NCBI RefSeq assembly: GCF_014641595.1
Contig: NZ_BMIA01000001.1
Span: 1,116,001 to 1,180,000 of the forward strand
Direction: 5' to 3'
DNA: 64,000 nt
From: Dyadobacter endophyticus
Lineage (GTDB): Bacteria > Bacteroidota > Bacteroidia > Cytophagales > Spirosomataceae
Shown here: positions 54,831-63,794 of the stretch, in pieces
How positions within the stretch are numbered: position 1 is the stretch's first letter
Layout: the number at the start of each line of letters is the position of its first letter
Notes under the pieces: model-generated
Databases searched by the model: none
What the model saw: the letters and a program-made list of their open reading frames with translations, nothing else
What the model was told of the DNA's origin: nothing
Program-made: the position numbers and the translations under genes

Positions 54831-55134
54831 CGGTGTAAAAATAGCAGGGAAATAGCGGTATTTGTTCACGCCGGGTCGTTGTTTCGACGTATCGAGGTTT
54901 TTGCCGGTTAAACGGGCACTCTTTGACGACAGGTCGTCGCGGTTGCGGAAATGCCGAGATTACCGGCCGGTTTATCGGCTAAAACGGGCCATTCAGCTAC
55001 ACTTTCAGGCTCTCCGTCCATCCGGCTTTTATTCGCGGTTCACATCGATTCTCTTTGTATTGTGTTGTTCCGGACGGGCAGTCCCGGAAGCAACAGAGAG
55101 ACCCGCTGAATGATCCATTGAAAAGCAAGAATGT

Positions 55135-55734
55135 ATGCTCAAATTCCTGAATAAAATCATTTTTGATCCGAACGACTTTCGCTCGGTGATTGCGGCGTGC
55201 ATTGCGGGCAACAGTCAGGCACAGCATATTTTGTTTAAAAAGTACTTTGGTTATGCCAAAAGCATTTGCCTTAGGTATACCTATTCGCCGGAAGAGGCCG
55301 AGGAAGTGCTCAATGAAGGTTTTTTCAAGGTTTTCAATAACCTGGAAAGATATGACCCCCAGCAGCCGTTCAAGGCGTGGTTGCGGACGGTGATGGTCAA
55401 CAATGCAATCAGCTATTTCAGAAGAAACAAAAAGCATTACGCTGCGCGGGCGGCTTTCGATGAAATCCCCGAGCCAGGCATTGCCGACGACGCTGTTTCG
55501 GCCATTACCGCAGGTGAAATTATGCAGCTTATTCACGAGCTGAAACCGATCTACAAAACGGTATTCCTCATGTACGCCGTAGACGGATACAGTCACAAGG
55601 AAATCGCTGCAATGCTCGAAATCAACGAGGCTACCGTCCGCTCGCAGTACGCACGTGCAAGGGCGCAATTGCAAGAGGCGGTCACCGCGCATTACCCCGA
55701 GCTCGCCGGCCAGTATGCGATGCTGTCGTTTTAA
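55135..55734 (+). CDS. ECF-type sigma factor without an adjacent anti-sigma gene
   Basis: A 199-residue sigma-70 family protein: region 2 ~45-95 (EEAEEVLNEGFFKVF, WLRTVMVNNAISYFRR) and region 4 ~140-190 (MYAVDGYSHKEIAAMLEINEATVRSQYARARAQL). The start ATG at 55135 is preceded by another ATG at 55131 in a different frame. It is convergent with the LytTR gene at 55741 (6-nt gap). No anti-sigma gene is adjacent, so its control is unclear. Confidence 0.92.
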   Translation: MLKFLNKIIFDPNDFRSVIAACIAGNSQAQHILFKKYFGYAKSICLRYTYSPEEAEEVLNEGFFKVFNNLERYDPQQPFKAWLRTVMVNNAISYFRRNKKHYAARAAFDEIPEPGIADDAVSAITAGEIMQLIHELKPIYKTVFLMYAVDGYSHKEIAAMLEINEATVRSQYARARAQLQEAVTAHYPELAGQYAMLSF

Positions 55735-55740
55735 AGGCCC

Positions 55741-56538
55741 CTATTTACCCATCCAGACTTTGAAATCGTGGGCACGTTCGCGACTGACGATTGTTTCCTT
55801 GTCCAGCGCCGGATGCAGTGTGAGCGCGAGGCGGTGATTATAGTAGGGCTGCATTTGCACTACGGCCTGGTGCGTCACGATCAAAGCCCGGTTGACCCGG
55901 AAAAAGCGCTCCGGGTCGAGGAATTCCTCCAATTCATCCATTTTGTAATCCACTACAAACTTCTGTCCCTGATGGTTTTTGAAAAAGGTCAACCCGTTGT
56001 CGATATAGAAATAGGCTATTTCAGAAGTCTCGATCGATAGCAGGCGCGCCCCCTGTTTGACCAGGAACCTTTTGCGGTATTCGGGCACCGGCGATTGCAA
56101 ATGCAGGCTTTTTAAAATGGCTTCCAGGTTGACCTGCGGCGATGCTGCCGGGACCGCTTTGCCTGCGGCGGTAAGGTCATAATATTTACGGACGGCGCGT
56201 TGGAGGTCCTCCTGCTGAACCGGTTTCAGCAAGTAGTCGATGCTGTTGACTTTGAATGCCTGTAAAGCATATTCGTCGTAGGAAGTGGTGAAAATCACCG
56301 TGCTTTTGATCCGGACCCTGTTGAATATCTCGAAGCTCTGACCATCGGCGAGCTCTATATCCAGGAAAATAATGTCCGGCTCCGGCTGGCCGCTCGTGCG
56401 GTTTTCGGTGATCCATTCCACGGTGGCGGCAATGCTCGGCGTAATGCCGCGCACTTCGAACTCCGGCGCGGTTTCTTCCAGTAATTTGGTCAGCTTGCGC
56501 ACGGCCAGTTTTTCATCCTCTACAATTAATATATTCAT
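55741..56538 (-). CDS. LytTR-family response regulator shared by two kinases
   Basis: A 265-residue protein. The receiver domain (~1-120) has EDE, phospho-Asp in IIFLDIELADG, FTTSYD and LLKPVQQ; the LytTR domain (~160-260) has IAYFYIDNGLTFF and FFRVNRALIVTHQAVV. It overlaps the kinase gene at 56535 by 4 nt (ATGA) and is the last gene of a three-gene unit with two kinase genes. Confidence 0.94.
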   Translation of the reverse strand: MNILIVEDEKLAVRKLTKLLEETAPEFEVRGITPSIAATVEWITENRTSGQPEPDIIFLDIELADGQSFEIFNRVRIKSTVIFTTSYDEYALQAFKVNSIDYLLKPVQQEDLQRAVRKYYDLTAAGKAVPAASPQVNLEAILKSLHLQSPVPEYRKRFLVKQGARLLSIETSEIAYFYIDNGLTFFKNHQGQKFVVDYKMDELEEFLDPERFFRVNRALIVTHQAVVQMQPYYNHRLALTLHPALDKETIVSRERAHDFKVWMGK

Positions 56539-57614
56539 GCATTTGTGGTTTTCAGGGTGATCAGCGGCAGGGTAACTTTGAAAAAATGCCCACTGTCGTC
56601 AATCACAGGCATACGATCGGAGAGTAGCTCGTATTTGGCCATGATGTTGGCCAGCCCCAGGCGCGTCGATCTGACGGGCGTCGATTTGTTCAGGCGATTG
56701 TTACTGATTTCGAGCAAATCTTCCCCAACTGAACGGATTGATACGCGTAACGGATTGGATTCCAGGATACTGTTATGCTTGACAGCGTTTTCCAGCAGCA
56801 GCTGCAACGTAAGCGGGGGTATTTTTTTATCAAGATCTTTCTCATTCACCTCGATCACGAGATCGAAGCCGGTATCGTAACGTGTGCGCAACAGGTGGTA
56901 ATAGGAACGGACAAAGTGCATTTCAGCGGAAAGCGTAGTCAACTCGTTCTGGTTTGTTTGAAGCAGGTAGCGGTAGACTCTGGCCATTTCATCAACAAAC
57001 TGCTCGGCGCGCTTAGGCTCGTCGGCGATTAATGCGGAAAGCGTGTTCAGGCTGTTGAACAAGAAATGTGGGTTAACCTGACTTTTCAGGCTCTGCAACT
57101 GTCCCTGCATTCCGGCACGTTTGATAGCCTCCTTGTTGATTTGCAGGGCTTTCCATTCATTTGATGAATAATTGATTTCATAAAGGCCTGTCAGCAAAAG
57201 CACCGCCACAAACTCGAATAGATAGACGTTGAGCATCATCCGGGCGTCGAGCTGGGCTTCAAATGGCCTGAAATGCATGATAAAGAGCATGTAAGCGGTC
57301 ACGAAAGCGAATGTCAGGGTCCAGAATGCAAGGGCCGTAAGCGCGCTTCGTTTGACCGATGAATCGAAGGACGGGTATTTTTGAGCGATGTACCGCGCCG
57401 CCCAGTCATGCGGGACGAATGCGATGATCGTCATCAGGAAGATCATCAGCGTTCCGCCTGTGAAGTTGTAAATGCTGCTCAAATAAGGGTCTCCGATAAG
57501 CAGATAACTGATCGTGGGCACAAACCAGGGCACCAGCAATGCGAAAATCCACCTGCCGAAAAGGCTCAGCCAGATTTGTCGGCCGATTCCACTATATATA
57601 AGGGTAGGGGTCAT
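56535..57614 (-). CDS. LytS-like sensor histidine kinase
   Basis: A 359-residue protein. About four transmembrane helices in the first ~150 residues; His box NPHFLFNSLN; N-box LLLENAVKHN (Asn kept); RLGLANIMAKYELL as the G-region. The DxGxG loop is weak (ISNNRLNKS), but the N-box suggests ATP binding. It overlaps the downstream regulator and the upstream kinase-like gene by 4 nt each. Confidence 0.88.
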   Translation of the reverse strand: MTPTLIYSGIGRQIWLSLFGRWIFALLVPWFVPTISYLLIGDPYLSSIYNFTGGTLMIFLMTIIAFVPHDWAARYIAQKYPSFDSSVKRSALTALAFWTLTFAFVTAYMLFIMHFRPFEAQLDARMMLNVYLFEFVAVLLLTGLYEINYSSNEWKALQINKEAIKRAGMQGQLQSLKSQVNPHFLFNSLNTLSALIADEPKRAEQFVDEMARVYRYLLQTNQNELTTLSAEMHFVRSYYHLLRTRYDTGFDLVIEVNEKDLDKKIPPLTLQLLLENAVKHNSILESNPLRVSIRSVGEDLLEISNNRLNKSTPVRSTRLGLANIMAKYELLSDRMPVIDDSGHFFKVTLPLITLKTTNA

Positions 57615-58681
57615 ATGAATATCAAAGGCAGGATGATCGAAAATTCGTGTTCGCTTTCTTTCAAATGGACGGCACCTGCGCGGTTGAAAAGGAATTTATA
57701 CCTGTTTATCAAAACATGGACCCCCGGTGTTTCGAGCGGCATTGTGATCACCTTCGGCTGGCGGTTGTGCCGGAATTCCAGCTGACCTGTCTCCGTCGTA
57801 GCGATGCTGATATGCAGCGGGCGGGTGGGGGATACCATATTGTAATGGATCGCGTGGTCGATCAGTATCTGGAAGGTCAGCGGCACCATTTGCCCGCAAA
57901 GGAATACCTCGCCGACGTTGAGTGTAATGCGTACCCCGCTTTCGAACCGTGTTTCGAGCAGGTAAATGTAAGATTTGACAAAGCGAAGCTCCGAATCGAG
58001 CGTCACCAGAATATTTTCTTTATCGGGGCCATTCACACTCAGCTGGTAACGGTACACCTTCGACATTTCATCCACGAATTTTTCGGCAGTTGCCGGTGCA
58101 TCCGCAATCAGCACTGAAAGTGAGTTGAGGCAATTGAAAAGAAAATGGGGGTTAACCTGCTGTTTGACGGCTTCCAGTTCGGTCTGCAACTGTTTTTCCT
58201 GCATTTGTTCGACCTCGGTCTGGTTGGTTCGCCACTGCCTGAACGCATAGGCCAGCTCACTAAGCCCGGCCCCGATGAGCGAGCCGCTTAAAATGAAGAA
58301 ACTAACGCGCAGCGCCCAGAACAGGTCGAAGCCCGCGCCGGTCAGGCCAATTTGTTGATACACAGGCAATGCAACCCAGAAAAAGGCCACATTCACAACC
58401 CCATAAACCCCGAACCACAGCGCTACGCGGTAAATGGACTGATTGGTATCGGGCAGGAGTTTGGTAATCTTAGGCGAAAGTGCGGTATCAATCCTGTATG
58501 CAGCCCCTATTACACCGATATTGACGATGCTTCCGGCGAGGAACAGACGGGTATCTGCAAAGTAGCGCTCCTGCCAAAGCCCCAGACCGGCCAGCAATGT
58601 AGCTGCGGATAGTATCAGTGCCGATGAGGTGAGGCTCACCTGCTTTAGGCCGATTTTTGCCAGGTAACTTTCAAGGATCAT
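57611..58681 (-). CDS. LytS-like histidine kinase homologue with degenerate ATP-binding site
   Basis: A 356-residue paralogue of the next gene: several transmembrane helices, then NPHFLFNCLN (phospho-His kept). The N-box reads ILIDHAIHYN, with Asp-His in place of the Glu-Asn that coordinates Mg-ATP, and no glycine-rich G-box is visible (GVHVLINRYKFL). It is probably unable to bind ATP by itself and may act as a sensor or partner subunit for the kinase at 56535. First gene of the unit. Confidence 0.85.
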   Translation of the reverse strand: MILESYLAKIGLKQVSLTSSALILSAATLLAGLGLWQERYFADTRLFLAGSIVNIGVIGAAYRIDTALSPKITKLLPDTNQSIYRVALWFGVYGVVNVAFFWVALPVYQQIGLTGAGFDLFWALRVSFFILSGSLIGAGLSELAYAFRQWRTNQTEVEQMQEKQLQTELEAVKQQVNPHFLFNCLNSLSVLIADAPATAEKFVDEMSKVYRYQLSVNGPDKENILVTLDSELRFVKSYIYLLETRFESGVRITLNVGEVFLCGQMVPLTFQILIDHAIHYNMVSPTRPLHISIATTETGQLEFRHNRQPKVITMPLETPGVHVLINRYKFLFNRAGAVHLKESEHEFSIILPLIFI

Positions 58682-59012
58682 TTACACGCATTTTCATTTC
58701 ATACAAAAATAAAGCGGGTACGGTCCAATCGGAAACCGGGTAGGGTTAAACGTCGTATTTCCGGACCTAATCGTCGCAAAATTGCGGCTAATGTGATTTA
58801 AACCTGCAAAAGGTGTTTTCGGTTGCGTAAACGGCTGTTTCAGTTTACCCCCCAATTTGGCGTATTCATGGGGTAAAAGTTACAATTCACCCGGGTCGCT
58901 GTTTCCCAGGGCTTGTAGTTCTACCATATTTGTATCGCAGCCAGGCTCCGCGCCCCGGGTTCCGAACGACACGCGGCAGCCTTTCGCGCAGAATGCAAGT
59001 GGTCTGTTAGCC
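58682..59012. other. 331-nt divergent intergenic region
   Basis: Between the kinase operon (-) and the LytTR gene (+). It contains an 8-bp inverted repeat (58844-58851 with 58870-58877, TTTACCCC/GGGGTAAA) and several TAAACG-type sequences near 58746 and 58827. An upstream TTG frame (58857) runs into the LytTR gene but has no signature. It presumably holds both promoters. Confidence 0.4.
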
Positions 59013-59501
59013 ATGAAATCCATCAAAATTTTAGCCATGAAAGTAAATAACCAATTGCCAAACCAATCCATGAAAAATCAACCTGTTCTTTCACCCATGA
59101 AAAACCTTTCCATCATGCCGTCGGGCGGCGTGCCGTCGGGCGGCGCTCCGTCGGGCGCTATCGGCGAAGTCAAAAACGTCCCCACGATCACAGTTTACAA
59201 GTTTGGGAAAGCGCTCTCCGTTAAATCCAGCGATATCACTTGTCTGGAAGGCGTCGGTAACTACACATTTGTATACACCCGGCATGAAAAGCACCTGGTT
59301 TCGAAATGTCTGAAAGAAGTACAGGAAGAACTTAGCAGCGATTTTTTACGCATTCACAAATCATACAGCATCAACGCACGCCACATCGCATCGCGGTGGC
59401 CCGATTACATTCACCTCAGCTGCGGCAAGGTGATCCCTATCGCCCGCAGGCGCATCCGCGAGACGCACGAGATATTAGGGAGAATGGCGTTGTCGGCGTA
59501 G
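59013..59501 (+). CDS. Stand-alone LytTR DNA-binding protein
   Basis: Read from ATG 59013 it has 162 residues (start uncertain: in-frame ATGAAA also at 59037, 59070 and 59097). It has no receiver domain. The N-terminal ~50 residues are disordered and include PSGGV, PSGGA and a partial third PSGA, coded by near-exact 15-nt repeats. Residues ~60-155 are a LytTR domain (ITVYKFGKALSVKSSDITCLEG, FLRIHKSYSINARHIA). It would bind promoter repeats without being phosphorylated itself. It faces fabH across a strong terminator. Confidence 0.85.
   Translation: MKSIKILAMKVNNQLPNQSMKNQPVLSPMKNLSIMPSGGVPSGGAPSGAIGEVKNVPTITVYKFGKALSVKSSDITCLEGVGNYTFVYTRHEKHLVSKCLKEVQEELSSDFLRIHKSYSINARHIASRWPDYIHLSCGKVIPIARRRIRETHEILGRMALSA
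59118..59159 (+). repeat. 15-nt in-frame tandem repeat in the LytTR gene
   Basis: Two full units (59118-59132 and 59133-59147, differing at two adjacent bases) and a 12-nt partial third unit, encoding PSGGV, PSGGA and PSGA. Confidence 0.9.
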
Positions 59502-59523
59502 TGGACCGATGTTCGAGTTGTTG

Positions 59524-59566
59524 TCCGTCAGGAGTTATGGTCCTTCATAATTCCTGACGGATTTTT
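59524..59566. terminator. Strong bidirectional intrinsic terminator
   Basis: A 16-bp stem (59524-59539 with 59546-59561, one G-U pair), a 6-nt loop and a T-run. It lies 22 nt after the LytTR stop and ends just before the fabH stop. Confidence 0.9.
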
Positions 59567-59567
59567 G

Positions 59568-60557
59568 TCAGTAAGCCCATTTTACATAAGCCGAAGCCCA
59601 GGTGAAACCGGCGCCGAATGCGGAAAATATCAGGTTATCACCCTTTTTGAGCTGTTTCTCATAATCCCACAGGCAAAGCGGGATCGTCGCGGCGGTGGTA
59701 TTTCCGTAATGGGCGATATTCATCATTACCTTGTCCATTCCTACGCCCATGCGGTTGGCAGTCGCCTCTATAATGCGGCGGTTGGCCTGGTGCGGGACGA
59801 GCCAGGCGACATCGTCATGGCTAAGCTGGTTTCTTTCCATCATTTCCGCTGAAACGTCGGCCATATTGCGAACTGCCGATTTGAATACCTGCTGGCCATC
59901 CTGGTGCAGGAAATGCAAGCGGGCGTCGACAGTTTCGTGGCTTGCCGGGAAGCGGCTTCCTCCGCCCCGTTGCACCAGGCGGTCGTAACCCTCCCCGTCG
60001 GAGCGGATGAGCGTATCGATCACACCGTAGCCTTCGGTATTAGGTTCCAGCAGCACGGCACCGGCACCATCGCCGAAAAGAATGCACGTACGACGGTCGG
60101 TATAATCCATCACAGCCGACATTTTATCTGTACCCACCACGACAACTTTTTTGTATTTGCCGGTTTCGATGAACTGCGCACCGAGTTCGAGGCCGTAAAT
60201 GAAGCCCGAGCACGCTGCATTCACATCGAAGCTACCGATGTTGCGGATGCCCAGCTGGTCGCAGATCAGGTTGGCGGTACTTGGGAAAACGAAGTCGGGA
60301 GTAATGGTTGCGCAAATGAGGAGGTCTATTTCAGCGGGATCGGTGTTGGTCTTTTCGAGGAGGCCCTTTACGGCTCTCGCACCCATGTGCGAGCTTCCGA
60401 GTCCGGGTTCTTTCAGGATGCGGCGTTCCTTAATGCCGGTCCTGCTCACGATCCATTCGTCGCTGGTATCAACGAGTGTCTCCAATTCGGCATTTGTCAG
60501 AATATAGTCGGGTACATATCCTTCGATGCCTGAAATGGAGGCTTTTACTTGTTTCAT
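59568..60557 (-). CDS. fabH: 3-oxoacyl-ACP synthase III
   Basis: A 329-residue condensing enzyme that starts fatty acid synthesis by joining acetyl-CoA (or a branched acyl-CoA) to malonyl-ACP in the cytoplasm. The catalytic triad is complete: C116 ([10 protein letters not shown]), H256 (PHQANRRI) and N286 (HYGNTTAA). Length and motif spacing match FabH. It is a single gene here, not in a plsX/fabD cluster; Bacteroidota may carry several FabH copies. Confidence 0.94.
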   Translation of the reverse strand: MKQVKASISGIEGYVPDYILTNAELETLVDTSDEWIVSRTGIKERRILKEPGLGSSHMGARAVKGLLEKTNTDPAEIDLLICATITPDFVFPSTANLICDQLGIRNIGSFDVNAACSGFIYGLELGAQFIETGKYKKVVVVGTDKMSAVMDYTDRRTCILFGDGAGAVLLEPNTEGYGVIDTLIRSDGEGYDRLVQRGGGSRFPASHETVDARLHFLHQDGQQVFKSAVRNMADVSAEMMERNQLSHDDVAWLVPHQANRRIIEATANRMGVGMDKVMMNIAHYGNTTAATIPLCLWDYEKQLKKGDNLIFSAFGAGFTWASAYVKWAY

Positions 60558-60689
60558 ATTCGATTTTAATACTGGTAAATTTCGCTGTTTGGGGATTCTC
60601 TTGCCCTGAACAACAAATATGCACTACAAAAGTGCTCATTTCTCCACCTTTCAATGGATTTTTTGGGAAGTTAATTTGGGAAGAATATT

Positions 60690-61436
60690 TTAAGGGACAA
60701 TGCGTATTTCGACACGCCGGTTGAGCCTGCGGTTTGCTTCGCAATCATTCGGTGCTACGGGGAGGCCGCTGCCAAAAGCTTTTCCCCGAATGCGGGTATT
60801 CTCTATTCGCCTCGATACCAGGTACTTTTTGACCTCGTCCACGCGATCAAAAGAAAGCAGCAAGTTTTTGCGGGGATCGCCAACGTCGTCGGTATGTCCC
60901 GAAAGCTCGATCCGGGGAGCAGTGTTCCGGACAAGATAATCGGCCAGGATTTCCAGTTCATAATTGCTCTCCGGCAACAAGTCGGGCTCGCTTTGAGTGA
61001 AGAGCAGTATGGTTTCGATCTCTTCCTTCAAGTCCAGTTCGGACGTGGCAACGGCCGCTGTTTTGCCCGAATTGCCGTTTTCTATCGGTGTTAAATAAAA
61101 AATCTTCGTTGGACGAAGGCTACGGGCTGCAATGACCTCCGAAAGCGTTTGATAGCCGTTGGCGTGGATCGAGATAACGCCCATGTCCCTGGCCGACATT
61201 TTAAACTGGTAAATGCCGTCCTCGTAGATAGGGACGACCAGGTCTTCGGGACGCTGCCCCACTACCATAATCGTGGCTTGAATGGGCTGCAGGGTATATT
61301 TGTCGAGAACGCGTACAGCGATTCGGGTACGCTGAGGGATAATTTTGTCCCGGTTCATGGCCATGTCGGTGCTCTGCTGGGCGCGCGCGGAAAAACCTGC
61401 GATGGCTAAAAGCAAAGCGATTGTAAAAGTTTTCAT
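60690..61436 (-). CDS. OmpA-family peptidoglycan-associated protein
   Basis: A 248-residue protein with a signal peptide (~1-19, ARAQ). Residues ~40-120 form a beta domain (ATIMVVGQRPEDLV). Residues ~145-248 are an OmpA C-terminal domain: NYELEILADYLV, IELSGHTDDVGDPRKN (peptidoglycan-binding loop) and NRRLNRRVEIRI. It would anchor the outer membrane to the cell wall. Single gene. Confidence 0.9.
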   Translation of the reverse strand: MKTFTIALLLAIAGFSARAQQSTDMAMNRDKIIPQRTRIAVRVLDKYTLQPIQATIMVVGQRPEDLVVPIYEDGIYQFKMSARDMGVISIHANGYQTLSEVIAARSLRPTKIFYLTPIENGNSGKTAAVATSELDLKEEIETILLFTQSEPDLLPESNYELEILADYLVRNTAPRIELSGHTDDVGDPRKNLLLSFDRVDEVKKYLVSRRIENTRIRGKAFGSGLPVAPNDCEANRRLNRRVEIRIVP

Positions 61437-61537
61437 TCAAGCTCCGGTTAGGTTGAACAATTGTTTTTTACAAACAGGAAATCGTTTACATAAATATATA
61501 AAGGTTATTTATATAATGCAATATCAGGCATTTTTTC

Positions 61538-62530
61538 TCAGGGCCGGAGACCGAAATTGGGTCGCAGGGGGGCATACATGGAGGCAGGACTGACGCCATA
61601 GCCATATACCGACAGTTTTGTCTGCGGCGGTTCGTGGGCCGACAAATTAACTTTGCGGTTTCGGAAAAGCTTTTCGAGTTCATCCTTTATCAGGACCGGC
61701 GCTTTCCAGGGTTCCAGTTTCATTTTCTTGCTGAAAAGCTTTGGTACTTCTTCCTTGACTTTCAGCGGCAATTTATCCAGTTCCGGGTCAAACTGAATGC
61801 TGATGGTGTACCAAACGGCGATCGGCCTTCCGTCTTTCTGTGCAGGCGTCCATTTAGGCATGATGCGTATGAGCCGAAGGGCCTCTTCGTCCAGTTCGAT
61901 TCCGGGGCTTCTGATGATCCGGCCGCTGCTGACATTGCCTTCATCATCGATCAGGAAGGAAACCTGCACTGGTCCCTGAACGCCCGATGCCAGTGCTTCT
62001 TCGGGGTATTTCAGGTTGTTGGCAAGAAATTTGGTTAAGCCCCTGAAATAGGGCCAGCGGTCGAGCCGTATAGAAGGGCCGCTTTCGGTTCCCTGGTTTG
62101 CTTCCACATCCTTCTTTAAAATTTTTGACTGCGCTTTCATACGCATAGCTAATGCCTGGGGCCGCGTTTTCAATGAGATGAGATACTCGCTGGCCGACTT
62201 TACGATAGGGATTTGACGCATTTCAAAATCGGGGTGCCTAATGACAAGCGTCCCGCTCAATGGTGCGTCCGCGATTTCAAAGCTGCCCGCCAGGTTAGTT
62301 ACTGTACCACGCTCCGAACCTGCGATCAGTACGGCAGCATTGACTACCGGCCGGGACGATTCGTCGATGATCTTACCCATAATCCGGGTTGTTTGGAGAA
62401 AAGCGGACCGGACGTCGAGGCTGTCGGAACCCACATATTTGGGAGCGGCATGCGCCGGGTTCATGAAGGCAGCCAATAGCGCGAGGATGAGGTATTTTCG
62501 CAAAAGCGGTTCAGATATTCTTCGCAGCAT
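61538..62530 (-). CDS. TonB C-terminal-domain protein with carboxypeptidase-D-like domain
   Basis: A 330-residue protein with a signal peptide (~1-28, AHAA). Residues ~48-125 form a carboxypeptidase-regulatory-like beta domain (GKIIDESSRPVVNAAVLIAG, GSFEIADAPLSGTLVI). Residues ~165-250 form a TonB C-terminal-like domain (NLKYPEEALASGVQGPVQVSFLID ... RPIAVWYTISIQF). Unlike classical TonB it has no N-terminal anchor or Pro-rich spacer, so an energy-transducing role is uncertain. Confidence 0.82.
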   Translation of the reverse strand: MLRRISEPLLRKYLILALLAAFMNPAHAAPKYVGSDSLDVRSAFLQTTRIMGKIIDESSRPVVNAAVLIAGSERGTVTNLAGSFEIADAPLSGTLVIRHPDFEMRQIPIVKSASEYLISLKTRPQALAMRMKAQSKILKKDVEANQGTESGPSIRLDRWPYFRGLTKFLANNLKYPEEALASGVQGPVQVSFLIDDEGNVSSGRIIRSPGIELDEEALRLIRIMPKWTPAQKDGRPIAVWYTISIQFDPELDKLPLKVKEEVPKLFSKKMKLEPWKAPVLIKDELEKLFRNRKVNLSAHEPPQTKLSVYGYGVSPASMYAPLRPNFGLRP

Positions 62531-62771
62531 GAGTTTCCTAATGTTTAATAGGCCGATTATTCACTCAATTATACCTTTTGATCATAAACGATTGTATTTC
62601 AAATATAGGGTACGCAGAAGCAGGCAGAATGTGTAAAATTTTGAAATAAAATCCGCGATCCCCGGATTGGCCGGTGGATCATTGGAATAGGTTTATTTTG
62701 CAGAAACATTTTACATTCGGCGACCTGGTAATTAAATCACCCATCAACAACGCTATCCACGCACTCTGTCT

Positions 62772-63770
62772 ATGGAAAATCTGCAAGGAGATATCATTTT
62801 TTACAGTTCACCTGCTGGGAATGTTAAGGTTGAAGTTATTTTTGATGATGAGACATTCTGGCTGAACCAGAAGCGGCTGGCTGAGCTTTTTGGGGTGGAT
62901 GTTCGTACCATCAACGAGCATCTTCGAAACATTTTTAACTCCGGTGAATTGGAGCGGGAGGCAACTATCCGGAAAATCCGGATAGTTCAGAAGGAAGGCA
63001 ACCGGGACGTAACGCGCGAAGTTGATTTCTATAATTTAGATGCGGTAATTGCCGTAGGTTACCGCGTAAACAGCTTTCAGGCGACGCAATTCCGCATTTG
63101 GGCGACCAGGATTTTAAAGGAGTTCATCGTCAAAGGTTTCGTGCTCGAAGAAGAGCGATTGAAGCAAGGGAAACGATTTGGAAAGGACTATTTCGACGAG
63201 CTGCTCGATCGCATCCGCGAAATCAGAGCGAGTGAGCGGCGTTTTTATCTCAAAATCACCGATATTTTCGAACAATGCAGCGTCGACTATGTGAAAGACT
63301 CACCAGACACTCAAAAATTTTTCAAGATCATTCAGAACAAGTTGCATTATGCCATTTCCGGAAAGACGGCGGCCGCCATTATTGCAGAAAGGGCAAACTC
63401 AGAGAAGCCGAACATGGGCTTGCAGACATTCAGGAACGCGCCGCATGGAAAAATCCAGAGAACAGATATTGGTATTGCCAAGAACTATCTGATTGAAACG
63501 GAAATAAAGGAATTGGAGCGCATTGTTTCAATGTACCTGGACTATGCAGAAAACCAGGCCGCCAGGCAGATTCCTATGAAAATGGCGGATTGGGCTGGTA
63601 AATTGGATGCATTTTTGCAGTTTAACGAGTACGAAATCCTGAACGATGCCGGTAAGGTCAGTCACGAGGTGGCCGTGCGGCTGGCAGAAGAGCAATTCGA
63701 GAAATTTCGTGTCGGGCAGGACAGCAATTTTGAAAGCGACTTCGATCGGGAGTTGAAAAAGTGGAAGTAA
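62772..63770 (+). CDS. RhuM family protein
   Basis: A 332-residue cytoplasmic protein. The N-terminal part is the RhuM DNA-binding-like signature: FWLNQKRLAELFGVDVRTINEHLRNIF (wHTH), DFYNLDAVIAVGYRVNS, FRIWATRILKEFI. The family was named for a Salmonella pathogenicity-island gene; its function is not established and it often occurs in mobile or defence-related contexts. The gene is followed after 24 nt by a Crp/Fnr regulator gene. Confidence 0.9.
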   Translation: MENLQGDIIFYSSPAGNVKVEVIFDDETFWLNQKRLAELFGVDVRTINEHLRNIFNSGELEREATIRKIRIVQKEGNRDVTREVDFYNLDAVIAVGYRVNSFQATQFRIWATRILKEFIVKGFVLEEERLKQGKRFGKDYFDELLDRIREIRASERRFYLKITDIFEQCSVDYVKDSPDTQKFFKIIQNKLHYAISGKTAAAIIAERANSEKPNMGLQTFRNAPHGKIQRTDIGIAKNYLIETEIKELERIVSMYLDYAENQAARQIPMKMADWAGKLDAFLQFNEYEILNDAGKVSHEVAVRLAEEQFEKFRVGQDSNFESDFDRELKKWK

Positions 63771-63794
63771 AGCCTTTTCCAAATTGAGATAACC

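Noticed and set aside
54889..55012. Several TTAAACGG / CTAAAACGG-like words upstream of the lone ECF sigma gene, considered as LytTR sites
   Set aside because: Spacing and sequence do not form clear direct repeats of the LytTR type.
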